Shown one piece after another: positions 42,538-49,997 of a stretch of 64,000 nt of DNA. A program made the position numbers and the translations under genes. Source of the DNA: Rhizobium album. Lineage in GTDB: Bacteria; Pseudomonadota; Alphaproteobacteria; Rhizobiales; Rhizobiaceae. The notes beneath the pieces were generated by a model. The model ran no database searches, was not told the DNA's origin, and saw only the letters and a program-made list of their open reading frames with translations. The stretch covers positions 1 to 64,000 of the forward strand of contig NZ_QFBC01000012.1 of assembly GCF_003122325.1 (NCBI RefSeq), written 5' to 3'. Positions within the stretch are counted from its first letter, which is position 1. Each line of letters opens with the position of its first letter.

Positions 42538-44244
42538 TCACTGGAGACTCTCTGTCATACGTGCTGTAGAATTGTCGACGGTGATGACACCCGGCGTCCA
42601 TTCGCAGGAAGCCGCATCGTAGGAATAATCAAACGTTGCCTGTAATTCGGCGTTCTTGCCGAAGCAGTCCAGTGAAGCCCGCGACGGGTCTGCTGCAGCG
42701 CAAATCATTCGCAGCGCGCCAATGCACTGAGCGTTTCCCATTCCAGTATTCGAGCACGAACTGGGTGTAAATCGAAAGCCCAACTGCGCTAGCGGCAAGC
42801 CGAACATCGACATTGAGCAATCGGATCCGTTAACATCGAAAGTGGCGCCGACGGCTGCCGCATCTACGACAAATTTGAATCTGTCCGGAGAACAAAATTC
42901 CGCCGCCGCAACGCGTGCCGACGGCTTGGCGACTTCTGCGAACAATGGTGGTAGCCCAGCGCGACGTGGGCTGCAAAGATCGACAGCGTCACCGTCCGAC
43001 AGTGCAAGCAGCGGCGCCGCCTTGGCCTCGCTTATCATCCCGACCTTAGACAAAAGAGCTGCGGCGTCACTACATGTGATTGAACGGTGAGGCGCATTGT
43101 CGATCTGCCCTGCGATTGCGGCATTGAAGACCTTCTCGAGGGTATTGTCGCGTCTGGGAGCTTCCCCCTCGAAACAGGGGCGCAGGGCGTCGGTCCAGAA
43201 ATAGCTTCTGTCTTCCTTGTGGCCGCTTTCGATTTCAGACCATAGCCTGATCAGAGCAATGTCCTGGCCATGTGTAGCTTGATCGAAACCAAAGGCAGCG
43301 TTGGTCAGCCTATCCCAAACCTTTCTGTAAGCTTGTTTGTGATCGACGGAGAAAATTGGGGTCATACACGCTGAGAATTCGTCAGTGTTACCAGTTTGGA
43401 GACCGACTTCACACAGTTTGTATTCGGGCTGAAAACCGGTGAAATCTACAAATACTGATGCAGCTTCGTCACATGATTTTGGGGAAAAAGCAGCCGCAAT
43501 GCCATAGAGTTTCATATCGGTCGTAAACGCAGTCAGCGAGTCAATATCTGAGCTACAGCTAACGGCGGTGACGGATGTAACGCGGTTAACCAAGTCCTCC
43601 AGATATCGTGTCTGTGCGAGATGGAAGCTATCGTCTTTTGTGCTAATTTGGCGGACCGTTACCATGCAATCATTCAGGGTCTTGGCATCAACGATTGCGT
43701 TACAGCGTGCTTCGACAAGGCCTTTCCATTTTACCGGCAGGGTCTTGATAACAACGTCACTTGACGACGGTCGGGTGCCTTCTACCTCATCGAGTTCGAA
43801 ACTTGTGCTGCAAATTGTATCAGGGATATAATATCCAACGATCAACCTCACCTTTCCTTCATAATCAACTTTTGAGGAAACTGTAAAATTCGGAACTTGG
43901 TAAGAAAAAGGGTTATGCAGATATTCGATGTTCGACACTGAGAAAGTAGCTGCCTCACCCCCTGCAAAAATACTCTCAAACGCCAGGTTAGCCCTAAATT
44001 CAGTCATTACACCAAAGTCTTTGCTGGTGGTCACCCGATCACGCAATTCGCCGAAGGAGAACATGGCGACCCAACCGCCTTCAGTGGGCTCGACGTGCAT
44101 GTTCAATTGGCGTGCCATCTTCCTCGTGCATGTGTCCCTGCCGATCCACTCGCCTGATGGGTCGTCAACAACTGCGCCGAAGGTTCGACCTGCGACAAGA
44201 ACCACCGCCAACATCGAAAACAAAAATGCAATGAGAGATTTCAC
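42538..44244 (-). CDS. Large cysteine-rich secreted protein of unknown function, 568 aa
   Basis: A signal peptide is clear (KSLIAFLFSMLAVVLVAGRTFG, cleavage near residue 24). The mature part has 18 cysteines, an even number spread along the chain (for example GRDTCTRK, VEARCNAI, RPCFEGE, LDLCSPRR-like and SSCSNTG contexts), suggesting several disulfides and export to the periplasm or outside. The first 130 residues look beta-rich and the middle helical. No catalytic motif or family recognised. It stands alone, without a general-stress promoter that I can see. Confidence 0.75.
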   Translation of the reverse strand: MKSLIAFLFSMLAVVLVAGRTFGAVVDDPSGEWIGRDTCTRKMARQLNMHVEPTEGGWVAMFSFGELRDRVTTSKDFGVMTEFRANLAFESIFAGGEAATFSVSNIEYLHNPFSYQVPNFTVSSKVDYEGKVRLIVGYYIPDTICSTSFELDEVEGTRPSSSDVVIKTLPVKWKGLVEARCNAIVDAKTLNDCMVTVRQISTKDDSFHLAQTRYLEDLVNRVTSVTAVSCSSDIDSLTAFTTDMKLYGIAAAFSPKSCDEAASVFVDFTGFQPEYKLCEVGLQTGNTDEFSACMTPIFSVDHKQAYRKVWDRLTNAAFGFDQATHGQDIALIRLWSEIESGHKEDRSYFWTDALRPCFEGEAPRRDNTLEKVFNAAIAGQIDNAPHRSITCSDAAALLSKVGMISEAKAAPLLALSDGDAVDLCSPRRAGLPPLFAEVAKPSARVAAAEFCSPDRFKFVVDAAAVGATFDVNGSDCSMSMFGLPLAQLGFRFTPSSCSNTGMGNAQCIGALRMICAAADPSRASLDCFGKNAELQATFDYSYDAASCEWTPGVITVDNSTARMTESLQ

Positions 44245-44351
44245 CCGGCGACCTCGTGTAACTTCAGCGGAATGTCGCCAACGCTAACTCAGCCATACCA
44301 AAGCGTAAACCGCGAACGGCGATGTTGCGACGTTGGAAACCGTAAAATCAA

Positions 44352-44376
44352 AAGGCCAGCCACATGGGCCGGCCTT
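44352..44376 (-). terminator. Terminator after the lipoprotein gene
   Basis: A 10-bp stem AAGGCCGGCC/GGCTGGCCTT with one mismatched pair, followed on the minus strand by TTTTGATTTT. Confidence 0.55.
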
Positions 44377-44525
44377 CATTACGTGGGCGCCAGTACATCC
44401 GTGGTCGCCAACGTGGGGTATCGAAAAGATAGCGCCCAATCGGCAAGTCTTCAACCCACTGAGGCAATAGGCATCGAACCACTTGACCGGCCGGTCAAGT
44501 CGCTCACGGCGATTCAGCCAACTCG

Positions 44526-44711
44526 TCAGCAGCCAGCGTAATTGCGCTTTCCGCCCGAAGTCATTGTGTATGTCCCTCCCCGTGGTCCAATGAAACATTG
44601 CCCGTTTGATGGCCTATAGAGCGACATACCATAGTCGCTCGGTGGTGATCTGAGATGGCTAGAAGTGCATCCGGCCAGTGCAATCAACGACAACAGCATT
44701 ACCATCCGCAT
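44526..44711 (-). CDS. Small lipoprotein, 61 aa
   Basis: MRMVMLLSLIALAGC is a lipoprotein signal sequence with lipobox LAGC, so the Cys would be lipidated and the protein anchored in the membrane. The mature part ends GQCFIGPRGGTYTMTSGGKR before a final NYAGC. GAAGGA lies 8 bases before ATG 44711. Function unknown. Confidence 0.75.
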   Translation of the reverse strand: MRMVMLLSLIALAGCTSSHLRSPPSDYGMSLYRPSNGQCFIGPRGGTYTMTSGGKRNYAGC

Positions 44712-44828
44712 ACGGCGAGTCCTTCTGGAGTTTCGAATTGAACAAAGCGGGCTGATTGATTTGGAGATGGATCGCATTTTATGGACTGATATCGGGATCG
44801 GTTAAACCTCATCGTCGAATATGCGACC

Positions 44829-45140
44829 ATGAGCTACACCATACACAATTTCCCGAAACCGGGTCACCGACGCTATCGACGCCAAGCCTATGGCATCAAG
44901 ACATGGCTGATGATCCTGGCGTTGGTGTTCGCCGGATCTGCTATGTTCTACGAGCGGATGTTCCCTGGGAGAGGTCTGGCGACCAGTTCACCTACATCAT
45001 TCACGAGCCGCACGGGGAAGCTCACCGGCTGCCAGGCCGCTCGGGCGCTGGGCGTCGCCCCGATGCGCCGCGGTGACGCGAATTATCGGCCGGAACTCGA
45101 TGCCGACGGCGATGGCGTGGCGTGCGAACCTTATCCTTGA
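44829..45140 (+). CDS. Membrane-anchored excalibur-domain protein, 103 aa
   Basis: A basic N-terminus (GHRRYRRQAYGIK) is followed by one span (TWLMILALVFAGSAMFY), a polar linker and a C-terminal excalibur domain: LTGCQAARALGVAPMRRGD then ELDADGDGVACEP. The domain would face the periplasm and bind calcium. It is the second excalibur protein near the secreted nu­clease gene. Confidence 0.8.
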   Translation: MSYTIHNFPKPGHRRYRRQAYGIKTWLMILALVFAGSAMFYERMFPGRGLATSSPTSFTSRTGKLTGCQAARALGVAPMRRGDANYRPELDADGDGVACEPYP

Positions 45141-45315
45141 TGGGGGTAACCGCTCGAAATGCCTTCACCGGCAAGGTGAAAGAGGCCGCGGTTCAAACAC
45201 TCTTCGCTGCCACATTCTCATAAGAATTTGCGAATACACCCTAAAATTGAATGGTTTCCCAAATATTTCTAATATGAGATTATTGCTTGCGGTCTTTTGC
45301 AAGTTGAGGGGTTAC

Positions 45316-45522
45316 ATGTCGTTCGTCGAAACCGCGAGTTATATTCGCGACCAGCTGCGTGTCATGGCTGTTATGGCCCATAAAGATGGCGCCGAACGTC
45401 TTGTTTATTTCTTGGAAATGGCATGCATGGAGGCGGATGACTTAGTAAAATTATCTGCGGCACGCGACAGAGATTGGTTGATATTGACCTCGCCCAATCC
45501 CCCTGAGTCAGCTGCAAGTTGA
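45316..45522 (+). CDS. Hypothetical protein, 68 aa
   Basis: The start at 45316 follows GAGGGG with a 5-base spacing. Mostly helical (VETASYIRDQLRVMAVMAHK, VYFLEMACMEADDLVKLSAA). An earlier ATG exists but the sequence before 45316 is AT-rich and less coding-like. Family not recognised. Confidence 0.5.
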   Translation: MSFVETASYIRDQLRVMAVMAHKDGAERLVYFLEMACMEADDLVKLSAARDRDWLILTSPNPPESAAS

Positions 45523-45701
45523 CGATCAAAGAAACGCCTGGCGATGTGAAGCGATTGACGAACGGGCGTTCCTCTCGCTTGCTCGACACGAATGCGTGAC
45601 AAAACAAGTCTCAAGTAAAGTGACATCGGCAAGTTTCCCCTCAAGTCGTTGAGACGATATCATCCGTCGAAGGCATGGCAAGCAATAGTTGTCTTGATCC
45701 G

Positions 45702-46199
45702 CTAACAGGCTGGCTTATTGCCGGTGCGCTCCGCCCGGGCCATGCAGGGCAACTGGAACTGGCCGCGCCAAATCCCAAGCTTCTTGGTCTGGGCTGACGA
45801 CTGTTCTGATGCAAACCTATCGTGAGAATACCGTACCCAGTCCACGGCCCAGCCATTGGCAACAAGCCAGCCGTTGACGCTACTCCCATCGGCTCGCACG
45901 CAATCAGCTACGGCTCGCCGGTACCGGTCGTGATCTACAACGATGCATGATGTTGGCCTCGACGCAGCCAGGAACGCGTCTAGGGCCGCGGCTGCGTCCT
46001 TCCCGCATCGGTACTCGCCACCGGCACCGTCTTCGCAGCGCTGCCAGCTCTCCGGAGCATCGATGCCATTGAGGCGGATACGCTCGCCACGGATTTCGAT
46101 CGTGTCAGCGTCGATGACAGACGCCCGACCCACGATTGTTTCTGCTGCACCCGCGGGCGCCGCGCACAACGCGAACAGGATGAACTGCCAAGCTTTCAT
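45702..46199 (-). CDS. Secreted thermonuclease-like (staphylococcal nuclease fold) protein
   Basis: 165 aa. Signal peptide KAWQFILFALCAAPAGAAE, cleavage near residue 19. The nuclease core has VIDADTIEIRGERIRLNGID, APE, and DRYRRAVADC; these supply the Arg, Asp, Glu and second Arg of the SNase active site. It would cleave DNA or RNA with calcium in the periplasm. ATG 46199 overlaps the stop of the 37-aa gene (ATGA), fixing the start. It is the last gene of the LexA-box operon beginning at 48399. Confidence 0.9.
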   Translation of the reverse strand: MKAWQFILFALCAAPAGAAETIVGRASVIDADTIEIRGERIRLNGIDAPESWQRCEDGAGGEYRCGKDAAAALDAFLAASRPTSCIVVDHDRYRRAVADCVRADGSSVNGWLVANGWAVDWVRYSHDRFASEQSSAQTKKLGIWRGQFQLPCMARAERTGNKPAC

Positions 46200-46309
46200 A
46201 GAAACCCGAGAAGGTTCGCGATTTGGATGATGACGCCCGCCAAGGAAAACAGCACCAGCAGGCCGAGAAAGAGAAACGTCCATGCCGGCCGCCGGCTTCG
46301 GTTGCACAT
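46196..46309 (-). CDS. 37-aa membrane peptide between the SRAP and nuclease genes
   Basis: ATG 46309 overlaps the SRAP stop (TGATG) and its own stop overlaps the nuclease ATG (ATGA), so it is coupled on both sides. The product has a basic N-terminus (MCNRSRRPAWTF) and one membrane helix (LFLGLLVLFSLAGVIIQIAN). The coupling makes a real gene likely. It may guide or anchor the nuclease, but that is a guess. Confidence 0.7.
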   Translation of the reverse strand: MCNRSRRPAWTFLFLGLLVLFSLAGVIIQIANLLGFL

Positions 46310-47067
46310 CACAGATCTAGCTGCAGCGTTTCCGATCGATCAGACGCCACCGGTTCCGGCGGGAGTAAGACCAGCTTTTCATCTACCAACGGGCGCTGCA
46401 GCGCCTTCGCTTCAGCCCAAGGCGCCGACATCCACATTTCCACCTCATCCGGCTCGGTCAGGAGGACCGGCATTGCCTTGGGGTGGATTGGGGCAACGAT
46501 GCTGTTCGGTTCCGTTGTCAGGAAGGCGAAGAGGTCTGCCTTGATCAGCCCTTCCTTGACCTTTCGCACGCTTTCCCACTGCGGTATCCAGAGGCCCGCG
46601 AAAAACATCAACGGCTGCTCTTCGGATCTTGCGAACCACGCATTTGGTGTGCGGCCGCCCTCCGGCTTGTTGGCAGGATCTGGCTCTGCAAACCGCGTCA
46701 CCGGCACCAGGCAGCGGTTCTCAACGCCAAGCCAGCGTTGCCAATGCTTGCTGCTGGTGTTGCGGATGTTCGTGGTCCCTCCGTCCGGTTCCATTTTCAG
46801 CAGCGCATCGAAATCGACGTCCTTGCCCTTTGCTCGCAGCTTATTGGCTCGCGTGGTCGCAGCATCGAATAGCGCCTTTGACGACGATGGCATGCCCCAA
46901 CGCACCATAGCCAGTTCCCGCCGGCCGTCATTGTTGCGAACAATCGGCGCCACCCGATCCGGGTAGACGTCCAGTTCCGGCTCCAGGTTGCCGGTGATAT
47001 CGAGCATGGCGCGGCTGAGCGCTCGGATTGCCTCCTGGTTGGTCGAGACGTTGTGGAGGTTACACAT
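46309..47067 (-). CDS. SRAP (YedK/HMCES-type) abasic-site shielding protein
   Basis: 252 aa. The SOS-response-associated peptidase family forms a covalent thiazolidine bond between Cys2 and abasic sites in single-stranded DNA, protecting them from cleavage. The start MCNLHNVSTN gives the required N-terminal Cys after Met removal, which decides the start at 47067. Further hallmarks are GLWIPQWE with the conserved Glu and APIHPKAMPVLL with the catalytic His. It overlaps the preceding gene by 8 bases. Control by the LexA box at 48453-48467 is consistent with its name. Confidence 0.93.
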   Translation of the reverse strand: MCNLHNVSTNQEAIRALSRAMLDITGNLEPELDVYPDRVAPIVRNNDGRRELAMVRWGMPSSSKALFDAATTRANKLRAKGKDVDFDALLKMEPDGGTTNIRNTSSKHWQRWLGVENRCLVPVTRFAEPDPANKPEGGRTPNAWFARSEEQPLMFFAGLWIPQWESVRKVKEGLIKADLFAFLTTEPNSIVAPIHPKAMPVLLTEPDEVEMWMSAPWAEAKALQRPLVDEKLVLLPPEPVASDRSETLQLDL

Positions 47068-47377
47068 CGCTCTCTCCCGCCAGTAGGTCTTCGCGTTCGG
47101 CCTCCATTCTCGCGATTTCCACCGTGAGCAGGAGTTCATAGTTCTCCAGCACGCTTCCGAGATGAACCATAGCTCCCTCCGGGGCTTGGCTGCCGTCGTG
47201 CATCGTAACTGATATCGTTCCGCCAAAGCTGAGTTCTATATACTCGCGGACGGTTTTAAGCTCCTTTTCCGCGAATTCGATCCGTGAATTCACAGCCGCC
47301 AATGTGTTTGCCTCCTCGATTTCGCCGAAGGCGGGAGCCGCGGTACGGCCTAAGCTCTCATCATCGCTTTCTTGCAC
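47060..47377 (-). CDS. Hypothetical protein, 105 aa, in the SOS-box operon
   Basis: GTG 47377 is chosen because GGGAGG lies 5 bases upstream and it clears the previous gene. The protein is acidic and helical (NTLAAVNSRIEFAEKELKTV, YELLLTVEIARMEAEREDLL), with a probable coiled coil and a central beta turn. It ends within the first codons of the SRAP gene, so the two are translated together. No family recognised. Confidence 0.65.
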   Translation of the reverse strand: MQESDDESLGRTAAPAFGEIEEANTLAAVNSRIEFAEKELKTVREYIELSFGGTISVTMHDGSQAPEGAMVHLGSVLENYELLLTVEIARMEAEREDLLAGESDV

Positions 47378-47397
47378 GGTGGCCCTCCCAGGCGCTC

Positions 47398-47736
47398 TCA
47401 GATTATCTCGTCTATCCAGATAGGGCGCCTTATCGTCTTGATCTCGACGAGGCGCCTGATTTTCGTCTTCCCCACATCTGGACCGTAGACCGTGTCGTAC
47501 TGGGCGTCGAGATGGTCCTTGCGCCGGCATTTCTCACAGCGCATTTGGGGAGGTACCTCGTCGATTAGGACATCGCCGCAAAGCCGGAGAATGTCCTTCG
47601 CGTAGTAGAGGCGGGATATCCTGCACCATTTGCAGTGCACGCGCACATACAGATTGCTCTCATGCGCGTGCGCCAATGTGAACGCTTTGGCTCGCACGGC
47701 AGGATGCATCGCAAGCTTGCGATAGCCTTCAGGCAT
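47398..47736 (-). CDS. Zinc-ribbon-like hypothetical protein, 112 aa
   Basis: Two CxxC pairs, CKWC (in RVHCKWCRIS) and CEKC (in QMRCEKCRRK), with an additional Cys in LRLCGDV, suggest one structural zinc. The ending is basic (KTKIRRLVEIKTIRRPIWID). ATG 47736 overlaps the stop of the preceding gene by 8 bases. Relatives exist in rhizobia, often near SRAP genes, but I cannot name the family. A DNA-binding role is possible. Confidence 0.7.
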   Translation of the reverse strand: MPEGYRKLAMHPAVRAKAFTLAHAHESNLYVRVHCKWCRISRLYYAKDILRLCGDVLIDEVPPQMRCEKCRRKDHLDAQYDTVYGPDVGKTKIRRLVEIKTIRRPIWIDEII

Positions 47737-47941
47737 CGCCAGACTCGCATGGCCCATATGCCGGGCGCCAGCCGCGGACCATTCCTCGGCTCATGACGCC
47801 TTCGGCGAGCGCAAGCTGCAGCCGCAGATGCCGGACATCATCCAGCAGAGTGGCAACCGCCGCACGTGCATCCCCGTCATGCCATGCGATTGCCGCGTCC
47901 ACTTCGGTGGGTTCGGGATTGATCGTCACCGGCTGCATCAT
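47729..47941 (-). CDS. Hypothetical protein, 70 aa, in the SOS-box operon
   Basis: Starts MMQPVTINPEPTEVDAAIAW and has an Ala/Leu-rich helix (ATLLDDVRHLRLQLALAEGV). The ATG overlaps the stop of the 153-aa gene (ATGA). Soluble and helical; family unknown. Confidence 0.65.
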   Translation of the reverse strand: MMQPVTINPEPTEVDAAIAWHDGDARAAVATLLDDVRHLRLQLALAEGVMSRGMVRGWRPAYGPCESGDA

Positions 47942-48399
47942 GCCGCCTCCGGGTCGGCTTCACCGCCATACATCCACTCCAGCAATCCGTCGGCTTCCCA
48001 TTGCTCGTAGGCAAGGTCAATCGCTTCGTCGGGTGTATCAGCCGTGACGATGGTCGGCACTGCAGGGCCATAGCAGTAGGTTACCGGCTTACCGTCTTCC
48101 AAGCTGGTGGATACCAACATCGAGACGAACGTCTTGTCCCGACCTTCGACTTCCGCCACAAACGCGGCCCCACAGGGGGCGCCGGAAACAATCTCGAACA
48201 TCTGTCGTTCATAGATCGACCCGATTTTCACCTCACTCAGCATTTCAGCAATCGCCGGAGGCTGGCGCTCGAGGCTGGTTTGCGCATCGGACAACGGCGA
48301 GAAGCCGAATTCGAAAGGTATCCAATAGACACCCCGCGGGCATTCAGCTTCATAGGCCTCAATTTGACGCAGTTGTTCGTCGGTTAAATGCTCTTGCAT
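47938..48399 (-). CDS. Hypothetical protein, 153 aa, first gene of the SOS-box operon
   Basis: Acidic soluble protein. Its first third is DEQLRQIEAYEAECPRGVYW then a Pro/aromatic segment; the middle has alternating strands (FVAEVEGRDKTFVSMLVSTS, VTYCYGPAVPTIVTADTPDE) and the end is helical. No domain recognised. It is the first of seven genes joined by overlaps, and its ATG lies 54 bases from a perfect LexA box. Confidence 0.7.
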   Translation of the reverse strand: MQEHLTDEQLRQIEAYEAECPRGVYWIPFEFGFSPLSDAQTSLERQPPAIAEMLSEVKIGSIYERQMFEIVSGAPCGAAFVAEVEGRDKTFVSMLVSTSLEDGKPVTYCYGPAVPTIVTADTPDEAIDLAYEQWEADGLLEWMYGGEADPEAA

Positions 48400-48452
48400 A
48401 GCCGTTCTCCGAGCTCAATTGTCAGATTGGCGCCGCATTCGCCGGGTGGAAT

Positions 48453-48467
48453 GTTCCTAGAATGTTC
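48453..48467. promoter_or_regulatory. LexA (SOS) box of the SRAP/nuclease operon
   Basis: GTTC-CTAGAAT-GTTC, a perfect GTTC-N7-GTTC operator, placed between the end of the 76-aa gene and the start of the seven-gene operon. Confidence 0.85.
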
Positions 48468-48516
48468 TCATCGACCTAATGAGTCAAGCAACCGGTGATG
48501 AGTCCATTGCTGGGCC

Positions 48517-48747
48517 TCAGTTGTGGCGCGGCCGCCCGCCCATGCTGGCTTGGATCTGCGCGAGCTTTGCCCGCACCAACTCGTTTTCAATGCCGGCAAG
48601 AACCCGGTGCTCGGCAATGGCGATGATGGCTTCTGCCGCCTGCATTTCGCTCCAACCGGCGGCGGCCGCCATGTCGACAAGACGATGAACGTGTTCTTCA
48701 ACCCATTCCTGGCAGTTTAAGGCAGCATCGTCTTTGGGTGCTGGCAT
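48517..48747 (-). CDS. Hypothetical protein, 76 aa
   Basis: Helical protein with the AGWS-E-AI-AIA-RV-AG pattern (MAAAAGWSEMQAAEAIIAIA, EHRVLAGIENELVRAKLAQI) shared with the 86-aa protein at 41427-41687. It contains EWVEEHVHRLVD upstream of that helix. It lies on the same strand as the SOS-box operon but ahead of the LexA box, so it is probably a separate unit. Confidence 0.6.
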   Translation of the reverse strand: MPAPKDDAALNCQEWVEEHVHRLVDMAAAAGWSEMQAAEAIIAIAEHRVLAGIENELVRAKLAQIQASMGGRPRHN

Positions 48748-48808
48748 TGGCGATTTCCTCTGAATTCAGGTCAGATCCCTACGCCGACTTCCGGCCAAGT
48801 CGCTGCTG

Positions 48809-49003
48809 TTAAGGGAAGTGTCTGCCCGCTTCCTCAAGCTTGGCTTTCTCATGCACGCCTTGCGAATGCAGCTGGAGCAACAAAACATGAAGCGCCTTAG
48901 CGGCCTCTGAATTCAAACTTAGGCCTTTTCCCGCACAGATCTCTTCATAGAGCTTATCTAAATCAGCAATATGAATGATGCTGGAGGTCGTTTCATCTGC
49001 CAT
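48809..49003 (-). CDS. 64-aa protein co-duplicated with the response regulator (copy B)
   Basis: Differs from copy A at about six positions, mostly conservative (Val/Ile, His/Tyr, Met/Leu, Thr/Ala). This pattern of mild change in a duplicated gene suggests that the protein is still under selection. It ends HSQGVHEKAKLEEAGRHFP. Confidence 0.75.
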   Translation of the reverse strand: MADETTSSIIHIADLDKLYEEICAGKGLSLNSEAAKALHVLLLQLHSQGVHEKAKLEEAGRHFP

Positions 49004-49027
49004 TCAAATTTCCTTATCGGTTGAAAG

Positions 49028-49402
49028 TCAGGCTGCCAAAAGCTCGTTCACCGACTTTACGAGCTGTTCCAATCTGTAGGGTTTGGGAAAGAATTTTGCT
49101 TTGCCTGGAAGCTCGAAAGCGGACGGGCTTACGAACCCTGACGTGACTACGAGCCGAACGTTCGGCCAACGCTCAGTCACAATCCTCGCTAAGCTAAGGC
49201 CGTCCATAGAGCCCGGCATTCTCACATCAGTCACGATCAAGTCGATATCGGATTGATGGTGCAGAATTTCCAGAGCTGCATCTGCGCTTTCCGCTTCGAG
49301 CACCGTATGCCCCTCGGCTTCTAAAACGTACACAGCGTCCATACGAATTAGCGCCTCATCTTCAACGACCATAACGACCGCCGGTCGCTCATCTAAACTC
49401 AT
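49028..49402 (-). CDS. Receiver-only response regulator, 124 aa (copy B)
   Basis: All phosphorylation residues match copy A (E14-D15, D59, T87, K107). About five substitutions: V53I, G70S, I84L, E100G and D118E by my alignment. Both copies are complete, so the cell would have two near-equal receivers. No kinase gene is adjacent. Confidence 0.92.
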   Translation of the reverse strand: MSLDERPAVVMVVEDEALIRMDAVYVLEAEGHTVLEAESADAALEILHHQSDIDLIVTDVRMPGSMDGLSLARIVTERWPNVRLVVTSGFVSPSAFELPGKAKFFPKPYRLEQLVKSVNELLAA

Positions 49403-49590
49403 ATGCGCTCCCTGCCCAAAACGATAAGCTGTTAGATTTCAGCATGTAGTGCGGGAAAAGCTGTTAGCCAGTGAGGTCCTTGACTCGAAACGCCCTTCGC
49501 CAATTCAAAGTCAATATTTCAGCAGCAATCGTAACGGCCCTTTAAGCATATGCTGATGCCATCTACGCATGGAATACGGAGCAGCAGTCT

Positions 49591-49935
49591 TTGAGTAACG
49601 TGACTTCATTCGTGAACGAGCTTGTTCGCGCCGCCAATGAGGTTGGCACTCTAACGGATAGCGAAGCAGAAAGGCTTTTGGATCGAGCCGTGCGGTCCAT
49701 TCTGGAAATGCGTGAAGAGGTTGGCATCCCGCCAAGCAATTCGAGTGCCGATGCCGTTCTCATTGTTCAAGCTGTCGCCAGGTCGGTTAACGGAGGTAAT
49801 CGGTCAAACGAAAAAGTTCGCGCCGCTCTTCTCGACGCGGCCGGCATGATCCGTGACCTTCGTATTGTCATCGCTGAGAGCGTTCAATTGGTTCTCCGCG
49901 CTCCCCGAAGCGCTGACAATGACCAACAACGCTAA
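49591..49935 (+). CDS. Hypothetical protein, 114 aa
   Basis: Starts at TTG 49591, with GGAGCAG upstream. Helical, soluble (NELVRAANEVGTLTDSEAER, LLDRAVRSILEMREEVGIPP, ALLDAAGMIRDLRIVIAESV). It is followed 62 bases later by the ATP-dependent DNA ligase gene on the same strand. No family recognised. Confidence 0.55.
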   Translation: MSNVTSFVNELVRAANEVGTLTDSEAERLLDRAVRSILEMREEVGIPPSNSSADAVLIVQAVARSVNGGNRSNEKVRAALLDAAGMIRDLRIVIAESVQLVLRAPRSADNDQQR

Positions 49936-49997
49936 TGCCCCTATCGACCCGCGCCAAATCTCACGGCCTATTAAGGTTTTGCTGATGCAATGCCGTC

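Larger units (their letters stand above)
48784..49478. repeat. Inverted duplication, copy B (response regulator plus 64-aa gene)
   Basis: Mirror copy of 4082-4775. Both copies keep the same upstream bases before the regulator gene (the segment with GCTAACAGCTTTTCCCGC) and similar bases after the small gene. Confidence 0.9.
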
